64,000 nucleotides of DNA from Rhynchopus euleeides. Its lineage: Eukaryota; Euglenozoa; Diplonemea; Diplonemida; Diplonemidae. Where the stretch lies: NCBI GenBank assembly GCA_963210315.1, contig OY723266.1, positions 1,116,001-1,180,000 of the forward strand, in the 5' to 3' direction. Under the pieces are notes generated by a model. The model was given only the letters and a program-made list of their open reading frames with translations. It ran no database searches and was not told where the DNA came from. Numbering within the stretch: position 1 is the stretch's first letter; each line of letters starts with the position of its first letter. A program made the translations under genes and the position numbers. This document shows, piece by piece, positions 30,740 to 43,127 of this stretch.

Positions 30740-33700
30740 ATGGCGATGGGATGGCTGTGGCCTGCCGTGCTGCTGGCATGCCTCCTGCACACAGCAGGTG
30801 GTGCCGAGGAGCGCGACCTGCGCTATACCCGGCTGCGTCGCATGGAACTCCGCGACTCCGTCAAGGAGATGTTCATGCACGCGTGGAACGGCTACAAGCA
30901 GCATGCCTTCCCTGCAGACGAGCTCCGCCCACTCACCTGCACCAAGAATGACCACTTCGGGGGGTACGCCCTCACGGTGATCGACTCGCTCGACACTCTT
31001 GTCATGCTGGGGGAGATCGACGAGTTCCAACGGATGGTGGCGTGGCTACAGGACAACATCAACTTCCAGAACCTGAACAGGAAGGTGAGCGTCTTCGAGA
31101 CGAACATCCGCGTGATGGGTGGCCTGCTGTCTGGCCACGTCGCTGCCGTCAACATCCTCCCCGACGTCTACACGGGCGGCCTCCTCCGCCTCGCGAAGGA
31201 GCTGGGCGAGAAGCTGCTGCCCGCCTTCGACACCCCCACAGGCATCCCCTACAACGAGGTCAACCTCATGACAGGGGTGGACCACCGCAGCGGGCATGCG
31301 ACCTGCCCTGCAGCCGCAGGCACACTGCTGCTGGAGTTTGGGATGCTGGGCGTCCTGCTGGAGGACTGCCGGTATGTTGAGGCTGCCTACCGCGCCATCG
31401 AGGGGATCTGGAAGTTCAGGTCGAACAACAACCTCGTGGGGACCATCTTCGACATCTTCAACGGGAAGTGGGCCCAGGCAGACGCGGACATCGGCGCCTC
31501 CCATGACTCCTTCTTTGAGTACATGCTGAAATCCTATGTGATGTTCAACGACAAGAAGTGGCTCGATGTCTGGAAAACAGCCTACTTTGCAGCCCAGAAG
31601 CATCTCCAGGGTGATGGAAACCTCTACGTCAAGGTTGACCACATCACCGGGACAAAGCGCGAAGCCTCCGTCAACTCCCTCCAAGCCTTCTGGCCAGGCC
31701 TCCTGGTGGGTTATGGCGACATCGAGGCTGCTGTCCTCGCGTTCCGCCCCTTCGAGCTCCTCTTCGACCGTTACTACATGCTCCCGGAGGATGTCAAGCT
31801 GCAGACAGGCGCGATGGGGGGAACGGGGTATCCGCTGAGGCCAGAGATGGTGGAGTCAGCGTGGCTGCTGCACCGCGCAACAGGGGATCCTCATTATCTC
31901 CACTTCGGGGAGAGGTTGATGTATCGGTTGAACCGCACAGCGCGCACCAGATGCGGGTTTGCCGCAGTGAGGGATGTGCGGACAAAGCAGCTGGAGGACA
32001 AGATGGACTCCTATATGTTGTCCGAGACGTTGAAGTATCTCCTGCTGTTGTTCGACCCGGATCCGAATTACTTCTTCGATCTCAACTCGCCGAATTTCGT
32101 GCTGACGACCGAAGCGCACCCGCTCCCCATCCAAGCCTCATTGGCACGCCAATACCACAAATGCTTCCCCTTCGACGACAAATCGGATTTGACTTACACA
32201 AAGAAATCCCCAACCTTCTTCCCAGACGATTTCAAGCTGCACGAAGACCACCACTACGAAAAGCCCCACCTGCGGTGGTGGGAGAAGAAAGACCTATGCC
32301 CGAAGCCTATACACTACATGCGCATCGCTGGCTTGATGCGTGAGAAGGGCCGTTGCATCAACATGGATTATGTGAACTCCGTCTCGGTGGCGCGTTCGTC
32401 TCAGCAGGTCTACTCTGCAGACGAGGCAGGCGATCGGAAGGACTCGCTGCGCAACCTGCACTTCGAGCTGGGCAACCCCTACAGGGAGGGCGACATGAAG
32501 TCGTTTGAGATGGTCATCCCTTCGGTCCGACCTGTGGAGGTGATGGGCTTCACAGGCGGCGTGGTGCTGCAGGGCCTGCAGCACGACTGGCTCAACAGCG
32601 ACACCAACACTGGGGTCGTGACGTTGTACAGCCCGACTGGCACCGCCGCCCACAAGAGGGATGTTGCCCGCGAGCTGCTGCTGTGCACCATCCGCCTTGC
32701 GGCTGACATGGTGCAAGGCGAGGCAGCCAGGCAAGGCGTAGTGGTGGGCAAATCGGTGACGGCTCGCCGGCGCAGTGCAGGCAACCATCGTGCCGAAACC
32801 CCAGCGGATCGGGAGGCGCTGGCGGGGGAGGCGTGCCGTGCAGCAGTGGCTGAGGTCTCGACAACCTCCGCGGTGGCAGAGGTGTGTGCCTAGGGCGTGT
32901 GTGTTGAGGAGGGGGGGGGGAGTGCTGGGTGGTGTCCGTGCCACTGTGGTAGTGGTGTTTCGCGCGAAAACAATTCGCGTGGGTGGCAGTGGAGGGGTTG
33001 CATCGGGGTGGGGTATCGTGCGCAACAATGTGGGGGTCTTGATGTCTTCCGTGAGACGTCGTTCAGCCGCAAACCCCCCCCCCCTTCCCACTACACAGGA
33101 GAAGGTGAAACGTATCTTCCATTCAGCGATCCCGAAGGACCATGCGCTGTACTTCAAAACTAGGTATCCCGCTGTTCCTATCCGCAGTTTACAATGCGCT
33201 GTTTAGCCGGCTGTTCCGTGCTGGTTTTGTTGTCCCCGACTGCTTCTGCGGCCCCCGTTTCCGTTCAGTGGCAGTCAGCACATGATGGCCGCTGGACCTA
33301 CGCTTTCCAAGATGCACCACTGCACGACGAGAATTGGATCCTCCGACGGTGATTTCAGGCTCAGGCTCGAGCTTGTACTGCCGCTTGACATTATAGATTA
33401 ACCTCTTCGCACTGGGAACGGTGTCTGTGCTTCCTGATGGCACCGTGACGTCAGAAAAGAGCTTGCGCGGTGCAGCGGCACCGCAGCGGCGCCAGGACTG
33501 GCACCAGGATGCCTCTGCGCAGCCATCGATGATAGAGATGATTCACCGGACAGGTTCACCTGTGCAGGTGCTGTACACGAGACTGCGAACCGTGCTCCAC
33601 CCCACACCCCACCGCACAGGATGCAGAACATTGCCAGCCACACTCTCTGCGAAGAGGCTGTGCGAACCGCCTTCCGCGAGACCGCCGCCTCCGGCTCACC

Positions 33701-35284
33701 AACCGAGGTCGACAAGGCAGTCCTCTCCGCAACCCTCTCCCTCGACCAGCTCGCTGAGGGCGGCGCCGCACCTGGGGTACCCCCTGTCAACCCCGACGAC
33801 GAGGCGCAGCTCCTGAGCGACACCGAGTGGCCCCAGGCTACAGACATACGTGGGGACCACACATGCCAGGCCAGCGCACTGCCCCCACACGTGGCCGTCA
33901 TCGGCAGCAAGGCCACCTTTGGGGCACCACTGCCTCTGGAGCCTTCGCCGTATGCCTTCACCCAGCCGGCAGAGGGCAACGCGCTTGCCTGCACCAAGTT
34001 CAGCCCTGAGGAGGCGGCCCGGCTGGCGGGCACCATTGTGATCGTGGAGAGGGGCGAGTGCACCTTCCACCGCAAGGCCCTGCATGTGGAGGAGGCGAGG
34101 GGCGCTGCGATGGTGGTGATCAACTCGAAGAGCGTGCCCCCCAACCTGATGGGCGGCTACCCAGGGGATGCGCCCATCGCCATCCCGCTGATGATGCTGT
34201 CGAAGCGTGAGGGCGTCACGCTTCTGAAGATGCTCGAAGCAGAGCCGGGCATGCAGGGCAGCCTGTCCCGCAACCCCAGCGCCGGCCAGATCGACCTGCG
34301 GTACAGCGGGGTGATGACTGCCGCGTCCCCCCTGGGGACCGTGCTGTGGCGCCTCCCTCGCCCAGCGCCCTCCTTTGTGTCGGTGGAGGCGGTTGTGCCT
34401 GCGCTCTCTGCGTCGTATCACCACTACCTGGCACGTCTGTTCGGTGCTGAGGTATGACAGGGCGGGTGTTGTTCTGTGCGTTGGCTGGGGTGGGGGGTGG
34501 GGTGGGGGCGGATTGCGGCAGATGCAGGCACTCCGTCAAACCCCCGCCCGTGCACTCGCGACACACCCAGGATATCGCGGATGATGTGGAGGCGGAAGCT
34601 GTGTTCTCCTTCCCGCGCGAGCAGTCCGCTGTTGTTGTGTCCGCTCTGGGCACCGCACTGCCGGTGGCCTCCGAACAGGCCCAGGGGTGGCACTTCACAC
34701 ATGTCACCTTGCCTGATCCTGGCGCAGCAACTGCGCCGGTGGGGTTCCACCCGACGGCGGTGGCATGGCACATCGCTGGGTACGAGACCGCCCTTGGGGG
34801 AGGCGAAGCAGTGTCGATGAGCAGCACGGGTGCGTCTGAGGAAGCGACGCTGGCACGCTTCACAGGCACAGTGGCCCGCCTCTACCACCAGCCTGTGAAG
34901 GTCACCGGGTCTGCCGTGGTGCTGTGCTGGATGGCCTTGCAAGACGGCGAGGCCCTAGATGTGTTCTATGTAAAGATGGACATCCTCCAGCAGGCTATGG
35001 AGGAGAAGCCAGGGTACTACGCACGCGAGCTCATCGTGTTGGATGAGCCTGCACAGCACGCCAGCCGTGGCGTGGCATACACCTGGCTGGATGTGTCGCA
35101 GTGGCGCACTGCGTCTGCTGCTTCTGAATTCATCGCTGCCGGGCATGACACTGTGCATGCGTTGACCGGCGGTGCTTACACTTGGAGTGTCGTGTCGTTG
35201 ACAGAGGGCCAGCATGCCGACACCATGCCCCAACATCCACTCGTGGGGCACTGCGACACCACATCGTGCGCAGGGGTCCCGTAG
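30740..35284 (+). CDS. EDEM-type GH47 alpha-mannosidase-like protein with a PA domain (four predicted exons)
   Basis: Predicted exons: 30740-32881, 33099-33163, 33620-34451, 34571-35284. All introns are GT-AG (GTGTGT, GTATCC, GTATGA donors; CACAG, CACAG, CCCAG acceptors) with phases 0, 2 and 0, giving 1250 residues. A signal peptide (WLWPAVLLACLLHTAGGA) is followed by a full GH47 domain: SVFETNIRVMGG (Glu120), SHDSFFEYMLKS (Asp256, Glu260), RPEMVESAWLLHRATGDP (Glu369, Glu372) and TTEAHP (Thr456-Glu458, the calcium/catalytic region). The HAFPADELRPLTC start and overall length are EDEM-like, not Golgi mannosidase. Exon 3 adds a protease-associated domain (RLAGTIVIVERGECTFHRKA, then GAAMVVINSK), as in EDEM3. 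Exon 4 gives a C-terminal region of unknown fold. EDEM proteins trim mannose on misfolded ER glycoproteins and direct them to ERAD. No KDEL-type retention signal is present (ends AGVP). GH47 is certain. Joining exon 1 to the PA exons is an inference from splice signals and EDEM3 domain order; exon 1 alone would end at a stop at 32893. Confidence 0.75.
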
Positions 35285-35590
35285 ACTGTGCTGTACTATT
35301 GGTATCATTAAGTAGACCTGGGGGGGGGGGTAAACTGGCAGGAAGATTGAATCGCTTTACAGGGGGGGGGCGAATAGTATTACCTAGTTGAATAGTATTA
35401 CGGTGCCAAATAGTATTACATTTTTTTCTGGGGCTCTGGGGCACGTTTTTGGTGACTCTAAGTACGGGGTGCAGATAGGCACCCCATGTCCAAAATGACC
35501 CCACCACTGGGGTGTTGGCGGGTCTGTTCCATCTCCTATGTTCAGGGAAATTCGCAAAAAATCGCAAAAAATCACCGAAAATCACCAAAA

Positions 35591-36428
35591 ATCGTCAGCT
35601 GATTGAGGGTGTGATATGAGGGTTCTATCCAACAAGGATATCAAGGCGGCACTTTCAAAGTCCTGCCAAGGACAGCGCCACGTGGGTGTGTGCTTCTGAT
35701 ATATGTTATGTCATCATGTGAACCCTCCCCAGCGTGTGCCAACATCCCTGACACGCTCACGAAAAGCATGACACGGAGAAAACAGGTGCCGAAACAACCT
35801 GCCGAGCACACGGGTAGTGCCACGTTGATCCACGCAGCGATCTCCCATGACAGGAAGCCTTGTCGCCACGGCAGAGTCGCCGCAGACTGTGGGAGAGGTG
35901 TCGCCAGTCACCTTGAGGTTGCAGTGTGTCATCAGGCTAAGACCCGTGCCCTCTTCACCTCCCCTGTTAGGTTGCTCCCATAACCTTTTTTCACCTTTTT
36001 TCACCTAAAATCGTCAGCTGATTGAGGGTGTGATATGAGGGTTCTATCCAACAAGGATATCAAGGCGGCACTTTCAAAGTCCTGCCAAGGACAGCGCCAC
36101 GTGGGTGTGTGCTTCTGATATATGTTATGTCATCATGTGAACCCTCCCCAGCGTGTGCCAACATCCCTGACACGCTCACGAAAAGCATGACACGGAGAAA
36201 ACAGGTGCCGAAACAACCTGCCGAGCACACGGGTGGTGCCACGTTGATCCACGCAGCGATCTCCCATGACAGGAAGCCTTGTCGCCACGGCAGAGTCGCC
36301 GCAGACTGTGGGAGAGGTGTCGCCAGTCACCTTGAGGTTGCAGTGTGTCATCAGGCTAAGACCCGTGCCCTCTTCACCTCCCCTGTTAGGTTGCTCCCAT
36401 AACCTTTTTTCACCTTTTTTCACCTAAA
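35591..36428. repeat. 419-bp tandem duplication
   Basis: Two head-to-tail units, 35591-36009 and 36010-36428, differ at about one base (GGGTAGTGCC versus GGGTGGTGCC). Each begins at ATCGTCAGCTGATTGAGGG and ends in TTTTTTCACCTTTTTTCACC. The third copy, inverted at 41893-42312, matches the second unit. A stump of the unit start lies inverted at 39316-39358. Near-identity implies very recent duplication. Overlapping open frames of 96-97 residues on both strands are present but look non-coding. Confidence 0.85.
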
Positions 36429-36689
36429 ATCACCGAAAATCGCTGGTGACTTGAGAGGCCACAGCGCCTTGTTGCCCTGCAGGGTGGTCCTGTGGATGAC
36501 TTGTGGGTCCCTGTGGTGGTCCCATGTACCTACACGACGGACTCCAGCCGGTCGAGTGGGGGTAAAAATGGGAGATAGTTCGACCTGTGGGTCTAGTTCA
36601 GGGGCTTGTCATCGGAGGATGTGACTGGGAGTCAGCCAGCATACCACACCTACCCACCCAGCGGGGCCGCCTCTTCGGGTGTTCCAAAA

Positions 36690-36900
36690 CCTGTTTCTTT
36701 TGAATATTTGGAATCTGTGCGGATCGTAGTGGGGTCATTTTGTGGGTCTAGGTGTCAAGCTTCACCCATGAATAAGGGGTCTGGTTCAGGGGCTCCCACA
36801 CCTACACCCACCCACCTCCGCGGATTTTTTGAAACCCCGTTCTTTTGAACGTTTAGAACCTGTGCGGATCGTGGTGGGGTCATTTTGGTCATGGCGTGAA
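36690..36900. repeat. CTGTGCGGATCGTAGTGGGG repeat family
   Basis: Two direct copies of (T)TCTTTTGAA(T/C)(A/G)TTT followed by CTGTGCGGATCG(T)(A/G)GTGGGG lie here. Inverted copies are at about 41433-41620 and 42370-42610, and more direct copies at about 57130-57200 and 57310-57370. Confidence 0.7.
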
Positions 36901-36964
36901 ATCTCCAGTTTACCAAAAATCACGGAGCCCCTTATAAAAGAGCTTTTTAAATTGAGTGAAAAAA

Positions 36965-39292
36965 CACGGTATGGTGACGATCGGTCCAATTAGCCTCCAA
37001 TTAGCCTCCAATTAACTTTTTTCCACGATCGTGGGGAAAAAAACCACGATCGCCACGATCGTGGCTCCAATTAGCTAATTGGAATAATTGGGGGGAATTT
37101 TCCTTCGGAAATCCTTAGAGTTCATGTGACGTCATGCAGCAGACACAGCCAAGACTGACTCGGGTGGTTGTGGTTCTTACCAGCCAGTCCAAAATTCCCG
37201 ACCCGTGCGGGTTTCGGAGGGCAATAGGAACTATCCTGCCAATACATACCCACCGTGGTCCCCTGAAAACCGTGTGGAGCTACGTAGGTACGGTCTATAG
37301 TTCATCGATGTACCTGGGACCCCCCGTGTATAAGTCCCCCCCCGAAAATCGCCTCCAGGGGGGGGCTTAACCACGGGAGTCCCAGGTATCGGTGGTATTC
37401 ACGACTACACATGGTTCACCGAAGGGGAACACCTATTGCACAAAACTCGACAACCAGGATGGGTTCGCTCGGGTGGTAATTTTGTTGTCGCTCTGCCGTC
37501 AGTTGTTGCGCACAACTCCGTCGGCAGACAATGTCACGTTACATGGTGCAAATCTGGGCTGGTATTGATGTCGGATCGTCATCGGACTGATTCAGATGAG
37601 TACATCAATATGGAAAAGAACGGGGTGTGGTCATATGCCTAAGACCACGAAGTCTCTGTTTAGTCTCGGAGACGAGTAATTTGCCCATCGCCCAACCTGT
37701 ATTGACCGACGTCACAGGGATATCTACCCGTGATGTCGATTCGTGCAAGAAGGCGACGGTGTGATGAGTCCGGCACATGGTATCGTGCGCGAATGTCACA
37801 TGGTCACATCACGGGGAAGTTGTCCCTCTGCCAGAATGATGTACCAACCGCATAGTTGTTCATTGACCAATGCCATACAACTCCATAAAACTGCTGGTGA
37901 TCCAAGAGGTGGGGTTTGAAACAACTTTGCTCAGGTAGTCGCCGTGACGTGATATCATCGGATTAGAGACTGCAGGGTCGAAGGGATGCACCCAGAACCA
38001 AGGCTACCAGCCCTCCGGAGGCCTCCGGTGCCACCACCTCCTTCCGGCTCCGGAGGGTGCGTACATTCACCTGCTGTGGCCCAGGCGCCCAATTCCTTGA
38101 TTCTTGGAAGATGAAGGCGTCAATGACACGGTTCATTTTTGTGTCTCGGAGACTGCGCCACATTGGCCTCCAGAAGAGAGGGCTACGTCCCCACTCCATG
38201 TCGGAACACTGCGAAAAATCACCGGGTTTTCAGCCATCGGTCAAAGCCGCCAAACATCGCTACCAGTGCCCGGTGTGCTCCGGAGTAACTCCAGAGGAGC
38301 ATCCCCGACACTTCTACCAGCGCCCCTCCCGGCAAGGCTCGAATTCTAGCGGCTGAAAGGGGCCATTCAGCCAATACCCCTGGGATTCGGAATGTGCTTA
38401 CTATTGGCTGATGGAATGATCCGGGAATGGTCTCATCCAATGGCTGAAAATCCCGGTTGCGCCCAAACCTCGATCAAAATCAGATGGAACAGCGGGGGAA
38501 GCTGATGCACTCACAGCCAACCAAGCCACTGGTTTCAGGTGTGGCACCCTAACCAAGGCTCTGTTATCAGCGGCGGAACGGTAACCGTTCAGCGTTCAGC
38601 GGGTGACGAGCTCTGCAGTACCAAGCTCTACCGAAGCTTGATCACCTCTGGGATGGGGAACGTATACAATATCGGATGCGGCTTTGTGAAGGGAATGGCC
38701 TCATCCAACAAGGCTCTAACTTCAGCGGCTGTCTCGGGTGTTCAGCTATTCAGCGATATCAATCCAGGGATATCCAAGCTCAGGAAAACTTGGGGTGGAA
38801 TTGAGCTGAAAATAGAGGGGGTCTTCGCTGGTCGTTATGCCTCGTTATTCTTCGTCAGTTTTCACCTAGGTTCCTTAGGAAATGCACCAAAATGCACTGA
38901 CGATCACCCCGTAGCCCCCTGTATCCAATAGCGAGCGAAAAAATCGAACCGCTGACTACCGGTTGAAACAGCTCCCACCGGGAGCCGTCCTACACAGCTC
39001 CAGGCCGTACTCCAGGCCAACCACGGGGCTCTCAAGGCCCAGGAGTTAGCCTGCTTGACAGCCGACCCTGCAGAGAGGGTTCGATACCCGGAAGAACTGT
39101 GGTCCATCACATGGTTGACTGCAGAGATAGGTGGGCACTGGAGGGAAATCTTCGACCAATTAGCCACGATCGCCCACGATCGTGGGAATAATTGGAATTT
39201 TTTTTTCACGATCGTCCAATTAGCCTCCAATTAAAACGATCGTTTTTTTTCACGATCGTGGATTTAATTGGACCGATCGTCACCATACCGTG
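36965..39292. mobile_element. CACGG-ended TIR transposon, copy 2 (2328 bp)
   Basis: Same ends and subterminal CCACGATCGTGG/CCAATTAGC motifs as copy 1 (6731-9486). It is flanked by AAAAAA on both sides (36959-36964, 39293-39298), again six bases. It is collinear with copy 1 but lacks the ~440-bp PhoD fragment: the sequence runs TTCACCG directly into AAGGGGAACACC near 37416. Several small indels and substitutions separate the copies, and the shared 8230-type frame is interrupted at about 38310-38375. Confidence 0.85.
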
Positions 39293-39774
39293 AAAAAAGG
39301 TTGTTAAAAAAGGCTTGTTGGATAGAACCCTCATATCACACCCTCAATCAGCTGACGAAAAAAGGTGAGACGAAAAAAGCACCGGGAGACCACCACGTGG
39401 CGTCTGCATCTGACGAGCTTGCTCTGATTTTGCTTCAGGATTGTAGCATCCGGCGACACGTTGTCAATCATTACGAAAAAAGGTGAAAAAGGGTGAAAAA
39501 AAGGTGAAAAATCGTGAAAAAACGGTTTTTTTTGGGGCGTGCGGGGGGGTTTTCCTATGGATTTGGGCCCTTTTGATGTACCGCCACCTGATTTTGACCC
39601 GAGTTTGGAGGAATTTGGCAGAGTTTGGAGGTGTTTGGTGGAGTTTGGTGGCGTTCGGTAGTGTTGTGCGGTGTTGTATGGTGGTTCCCTGCAAAAAATC
39701 GAATGTCCTATGGGGTGGAGGGCGCTGGGGACTGGGCAGTGGCCGTTCCACATGCCCTTCCCCTCGTGACTTAC

Positions 39775-39813
39775 ACCCTGTCGCCACCCCACTTCATGGG
39801 GTGGCGACAGGGT
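39775..39813. repeat. Perfect 17-bp hairpin
   Basis: ACCCTGTCGCCACCCCA, loop CTTCA, then the exact complement TGGGGTGGCGACAGGGT. Strong enough to fold in RNA or single-stranded DNA. It lies in the composite element between the nested transposon and the right arm. Confidence 0.8.
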
Positions 39814-40103
39814 CGTACTTGCGGCGGTATGCAACCATCAGTACAGCCTGTTTCGGGTTCGCAAAGCCTGGTACGCTGCCTTGCCGTAGGGACCCAGATA
39901 CTGAGGACACCCCTGTGAGAACACTGAGGGAATATGTTGGGCGAGCCTAGGTGTCGGGGTGACCGAGGCAGAGCACCCTGCCCAGAACATGAACAAGAAA
40001 GACTGTTCGACTGACGGGGAAGAACCTGATGGGCAGGTGTGGTCTTCGGTGCAATGTTTGGAGAGATCAGGAGCCTTCTCTACAAGGCTACCCCTGTTGG
40101 ACT

Positions 40104-40192
40104 TGGCCTTCGCTCCCGTGAGCAGTGAAAAAAGTGAGGGACACCGTTCTTCCCCTCTGACTGACGACCAGTGATGTCGTAGCGAAGGACCT
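40104..40192. repeat. Diverged inverted copy of the ~110-bp hairpin MITE
   Basis: Read on the minus strand it follows copies 1 and 2: CCTTCGCTAC, TCAGTCAG, GGGGAAG, CTCACTTTTTTCACT and AGCGAAGGCC in the same order, with small deletions. Confidence 0.6.
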
Positions 40193-40739
40193 TGAATGGG
40201 GCTTGAACCCGAGAGTCAATACTCAACCAAAGGTATTCTCCAGGACCTGGCACGGAACGGGCGATACGAACGCTCTCACCGTGCGCACGGACCTGTATGC
40301 GACTCTACAAGGAACCACGGGGTGGCGCGCACATCACCTGGGAGGCCTCAAGGAGCCTGCCTGATCAGCAAGGCAAGGGGTGATGATCATCTGGAGACCT
40401 GAGCCCATGCAGGATCGGAGAGACGCGAAGTCCTTATCCACAGATGCTCCACCTGAGGGAGACCACCCTCCACCTCCTTCGGACAGACCACACAGCCTTG
40501 TCGATGACCACAGCAGTCGGACACAGACCAGTACGTGTACCCTGCCTGCAGCACTGGGCCACACCCCATCGAGGGTCTCCCTGAAGCATCTCTTTCGCCA
40601 CTGCCCAAGCCGGCACCCCCTCACCGCCACCAACGAACTGTTGCTGCAGCGCGACAAGGAGGCAGCCCACTACCTCGCTGCAGCAGGGGAACTGGGCACA
40701 GCGAGGTACTTCAGCCATTCAGCTTCAGGCTTGCAGTGG

Positions 40740-40885
40740 TCTTCAATCCCACCCAAGCCTTACCGAAGCTTGGATACCCCTGGGTCGGGATTCGGAACGT
40801 GGGTATATCGGCCGGTGGGATGCGACTTTGGGAAGGGATGGTCTACCCAAAATGGCTGGAAATCCTGTCCGGCCGCTGAAATTTG
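40740..40885. repeat. Diverged relative of the CACGG element interior
   Basis: CCAAGCCTTACCGAAGCTTG, CACCCCTGGG-like sequence, TATATCGGCCGGTGGGATGC and GGGAAGGGATGG follow the same order as 8810-8910 in copy 1 (AGAAGCTTGATCACC, ATATCGGCCAGTGGGATGC). An older copy of part of that element. Confidence 0.5.
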
Positions 40886-40924
40886 AACCGGACTACGGGC
40901 GGCCATCTCGCGAGTCCCACTAGG

Positions 40925-40957
40925 CACACAGGCAATGCGATTCGCATTGCCTGTGTG
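40925..40957. repeat. Perfect 16-bp hairpin
   Basis: CACACAGGCAATGCGA, one base, then TCGCATTGCCTGTGTG. A perfect palindrome with a single-base centre, within the composite element. Confidence 0.8.
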
Positions 40958-42780
40958 ACTAGGACACGCATTCGCGTCTCAGACTCCCGTACCCAGACTC
41001 CCGCTAGCGGGCTAGGGCAGTTGGAGTCCACTATGTACTTGCACTCCAGGTCCCTGACTTGCACGCAGTGCAATAATGTGCCTGGAACCGGGGAGGAATG
41101 CAGTGCAAGTAATGTCCGGGTGTGCAAGTGATATCTTCCTCCCTGTTTTAGGGGGGCAGTTGGCCTGTAGTACGGATCGAACCCGGTCCGTCCAGGAACA
41201 GGAAGTGTACCGTACGACTTCTCCTTCACCCAACGGCGTCGTGCGGTCAAGCAAATCGGATATTCTTCCCAACGGGACCCTTCCCAAGACGAAAACCAGT
41301 CCCTGACCAACCCCACAGGCTCATCTTACCCTTCCTGGGGCTGGGAGTATGGTAGTGACCTCCATTTTGTAGCTGATTTTGGCCCGGGTTTTGTGGGAGT
41401 TTGGTGGTAAACTGGAGATTTCACGCCATGACCAAAATGACCCCACCACAATCCGCACAGGTTCTAAACGTTCAAAAGAACGGGGTTTCAAAAAATCCGC
41501 GGAGGTGGGTGGGTGTAGGTGTGGTGTGGGAGCCCCTGAACCAGACCCCTTATTCATGGGTGAAGCTTGACACCTAGACCCACAAAATGACCCCACTACG
41601 ATCCGCACAGATTCCAAATATTCAAAAGAAACAGGTTTTGGAACACCCGAAGAGGCGGCCCCGCTGGGTGGGTAGGTGTGGTATGCTGGCTGACTCCCAG
41701 TCACATCCTCCGATGACAAGCCCCTGAACTAGACCCACAGGTCGAACTATCTCCCATTTTTACCCCCACTCGACCGGCTGGAGTCCGTCGTGTAGGTACA
41801 TGGGACCACCACAGGGACCCACAAGTCATCCACAGGACCACCCTGCAGGGCAACAAGGCGCTGTGGCCTCTCAAGTCACCAGCGATTTTCGGTGATTTTA
41901 GGTGAAAAAAGGTGAAAAAAGGTTATGGGAGCAACCTAACAGGGGAGGTGAAGAGGGCACGGGTCTTAGCCTGATGACACACTGCAACCTCAAGGTGACT
42001 GGCGACACCTCTCCCACAGTCTGCGGCGACTCTGCCGTGGCGACAAGGCTTCCTGTCATGGGAGATCGCTGCGTGGATCAACGTGGCACCACCCGTGTGC
42101 TCGGCAGGTTGTTTCGGCACCTGTTTTCTCCGTGTCATGCTTTTCGTGAGCGTGTCAGGGATGTTGGCACACGCTGGGGAGGGTTCACATGATGACATAA
42201 CATATATCAGAAGCACACACCCACGTGGCGCTGTCCTTGGCAGGACTTTGAAAGTGCCGCCTTGATATCCTTGTTGGATAGAACCCTCATATCACACCCT
42301 CAATCAGCTGACGAAAAAAGGTGAAAAAAGGCGAATTTTTTGTTTTTTTTGTGATTTCCTGTTTTGGAACAGACCCTCCAACACCCCAACCACGATCCGC
42401 ACAGATTCCAAACGTTCAAACGAACGGTGTTTTGGCAAATCTGTGAGGGGGGTCAGGCTGGGTGGGTGGTATGGGTGGGCAAGCTGCCTCCCAGTCACCT
42501 TTTCCCTTCACAAGTGCCTGAACCCGACCCGCATTTCATGGGTGAAGCTTGGCACTTGAGCCACCAAAATGACCCCACTACGATCCGCACGGATTCCGAA
42601 CAGTGCAATAGAACGGGAGCCCCCTCGAAACGCCCCTTTTCACGAAATTTTGAGTAGTACTACTACGTAATACTATTTGGCCACCCCCAAAAATATATCT
42701 TTTTTGGGGGGGGTCAAATATACAGGTTGGTTCGCCGAATAGTATTACGTAGTAATACTATTCGCCCCCCCCCTGTAAAG

Positions 42781-43127
42781 AAGGCACCTCGCAACAAAAA
42801 AATCATGCTGGCCCTTTGGTGTCTCGCACCGCGAGGGGCTGTGTTGTCGACTGAGGAAAGTTAGTCTCGAGTTGCGGGTGGGGTGGGTGGGCGGCTGGTT
42901 GCAGTGGCGCATGGCTTTGTGTCGCATACGGCAGCGTCCTCACCGTGCCTTCTTCCGCAGCAAACGTGGTGAGCTCTCCCGCCTCCACCCCCGCCCCTGC
43001 CCTGTGACGGGAGGCCTCTAGGGTTCCTTTGTCTTCTCGTTCTCTGCCCCACCCGGCGTGTGTGATAGTTGGCAGGGCCCCTCCACACACCTCTCCAGGT
43101 TTCTTTACACTTACACCAAAACTTGCA
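42781..43127. other. 5' flank of the PFR gene
   Basis: Short spacer with no gene. CACACCTCTCCAG, with AG at about 43098-43099, is the likely trans-splice acceptor, ~29 bases before the start codon. Confidence 0.55.

Larger units (their letters stand above)
35360..42773. mobile_element. ~7.4-kb composite inverted-repeat element, TA-flanked
   Basis: The ends are inverted repeats. The left reads CAGGGGGGGGGCGAATAG then TATTAC and, slightly inward (35404), GCCAAATAGTATTAC; the right end (about 42665-42773) is the complement. The outer context is CTTTA|CAGG and CCTG|TAAAG, consistent with a TA duplication inside a palindromic CTTTAAAG target. Inside, a 419-bp unit and its flank (about 35591-36960) reappear inverted at about 41340-42312. 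The second CACGG transposon (36965-39292) is nested within. No transposase was recognised. The outer boundary and unity of the element are inferred from the repeats. Confidence 0.6.

Noticed and set aside
35591-36428. Small genes of 96-97 residues in the 419-bp units, or a CRISPR-like array
   Set aside because: The frames are kept only because the units are nearly identical. Two long tandem units are a segmental duplication, not short repeats with spacers, and the genome is eukaryotic.
40190-40275. Possible minus-strand tRNA (GGGTTCAAGCCCC resembles a B box)
   Set aside because: The flanking bases do not form a T stem, and no matching acceptor, D or anticodon arms could be drawn.
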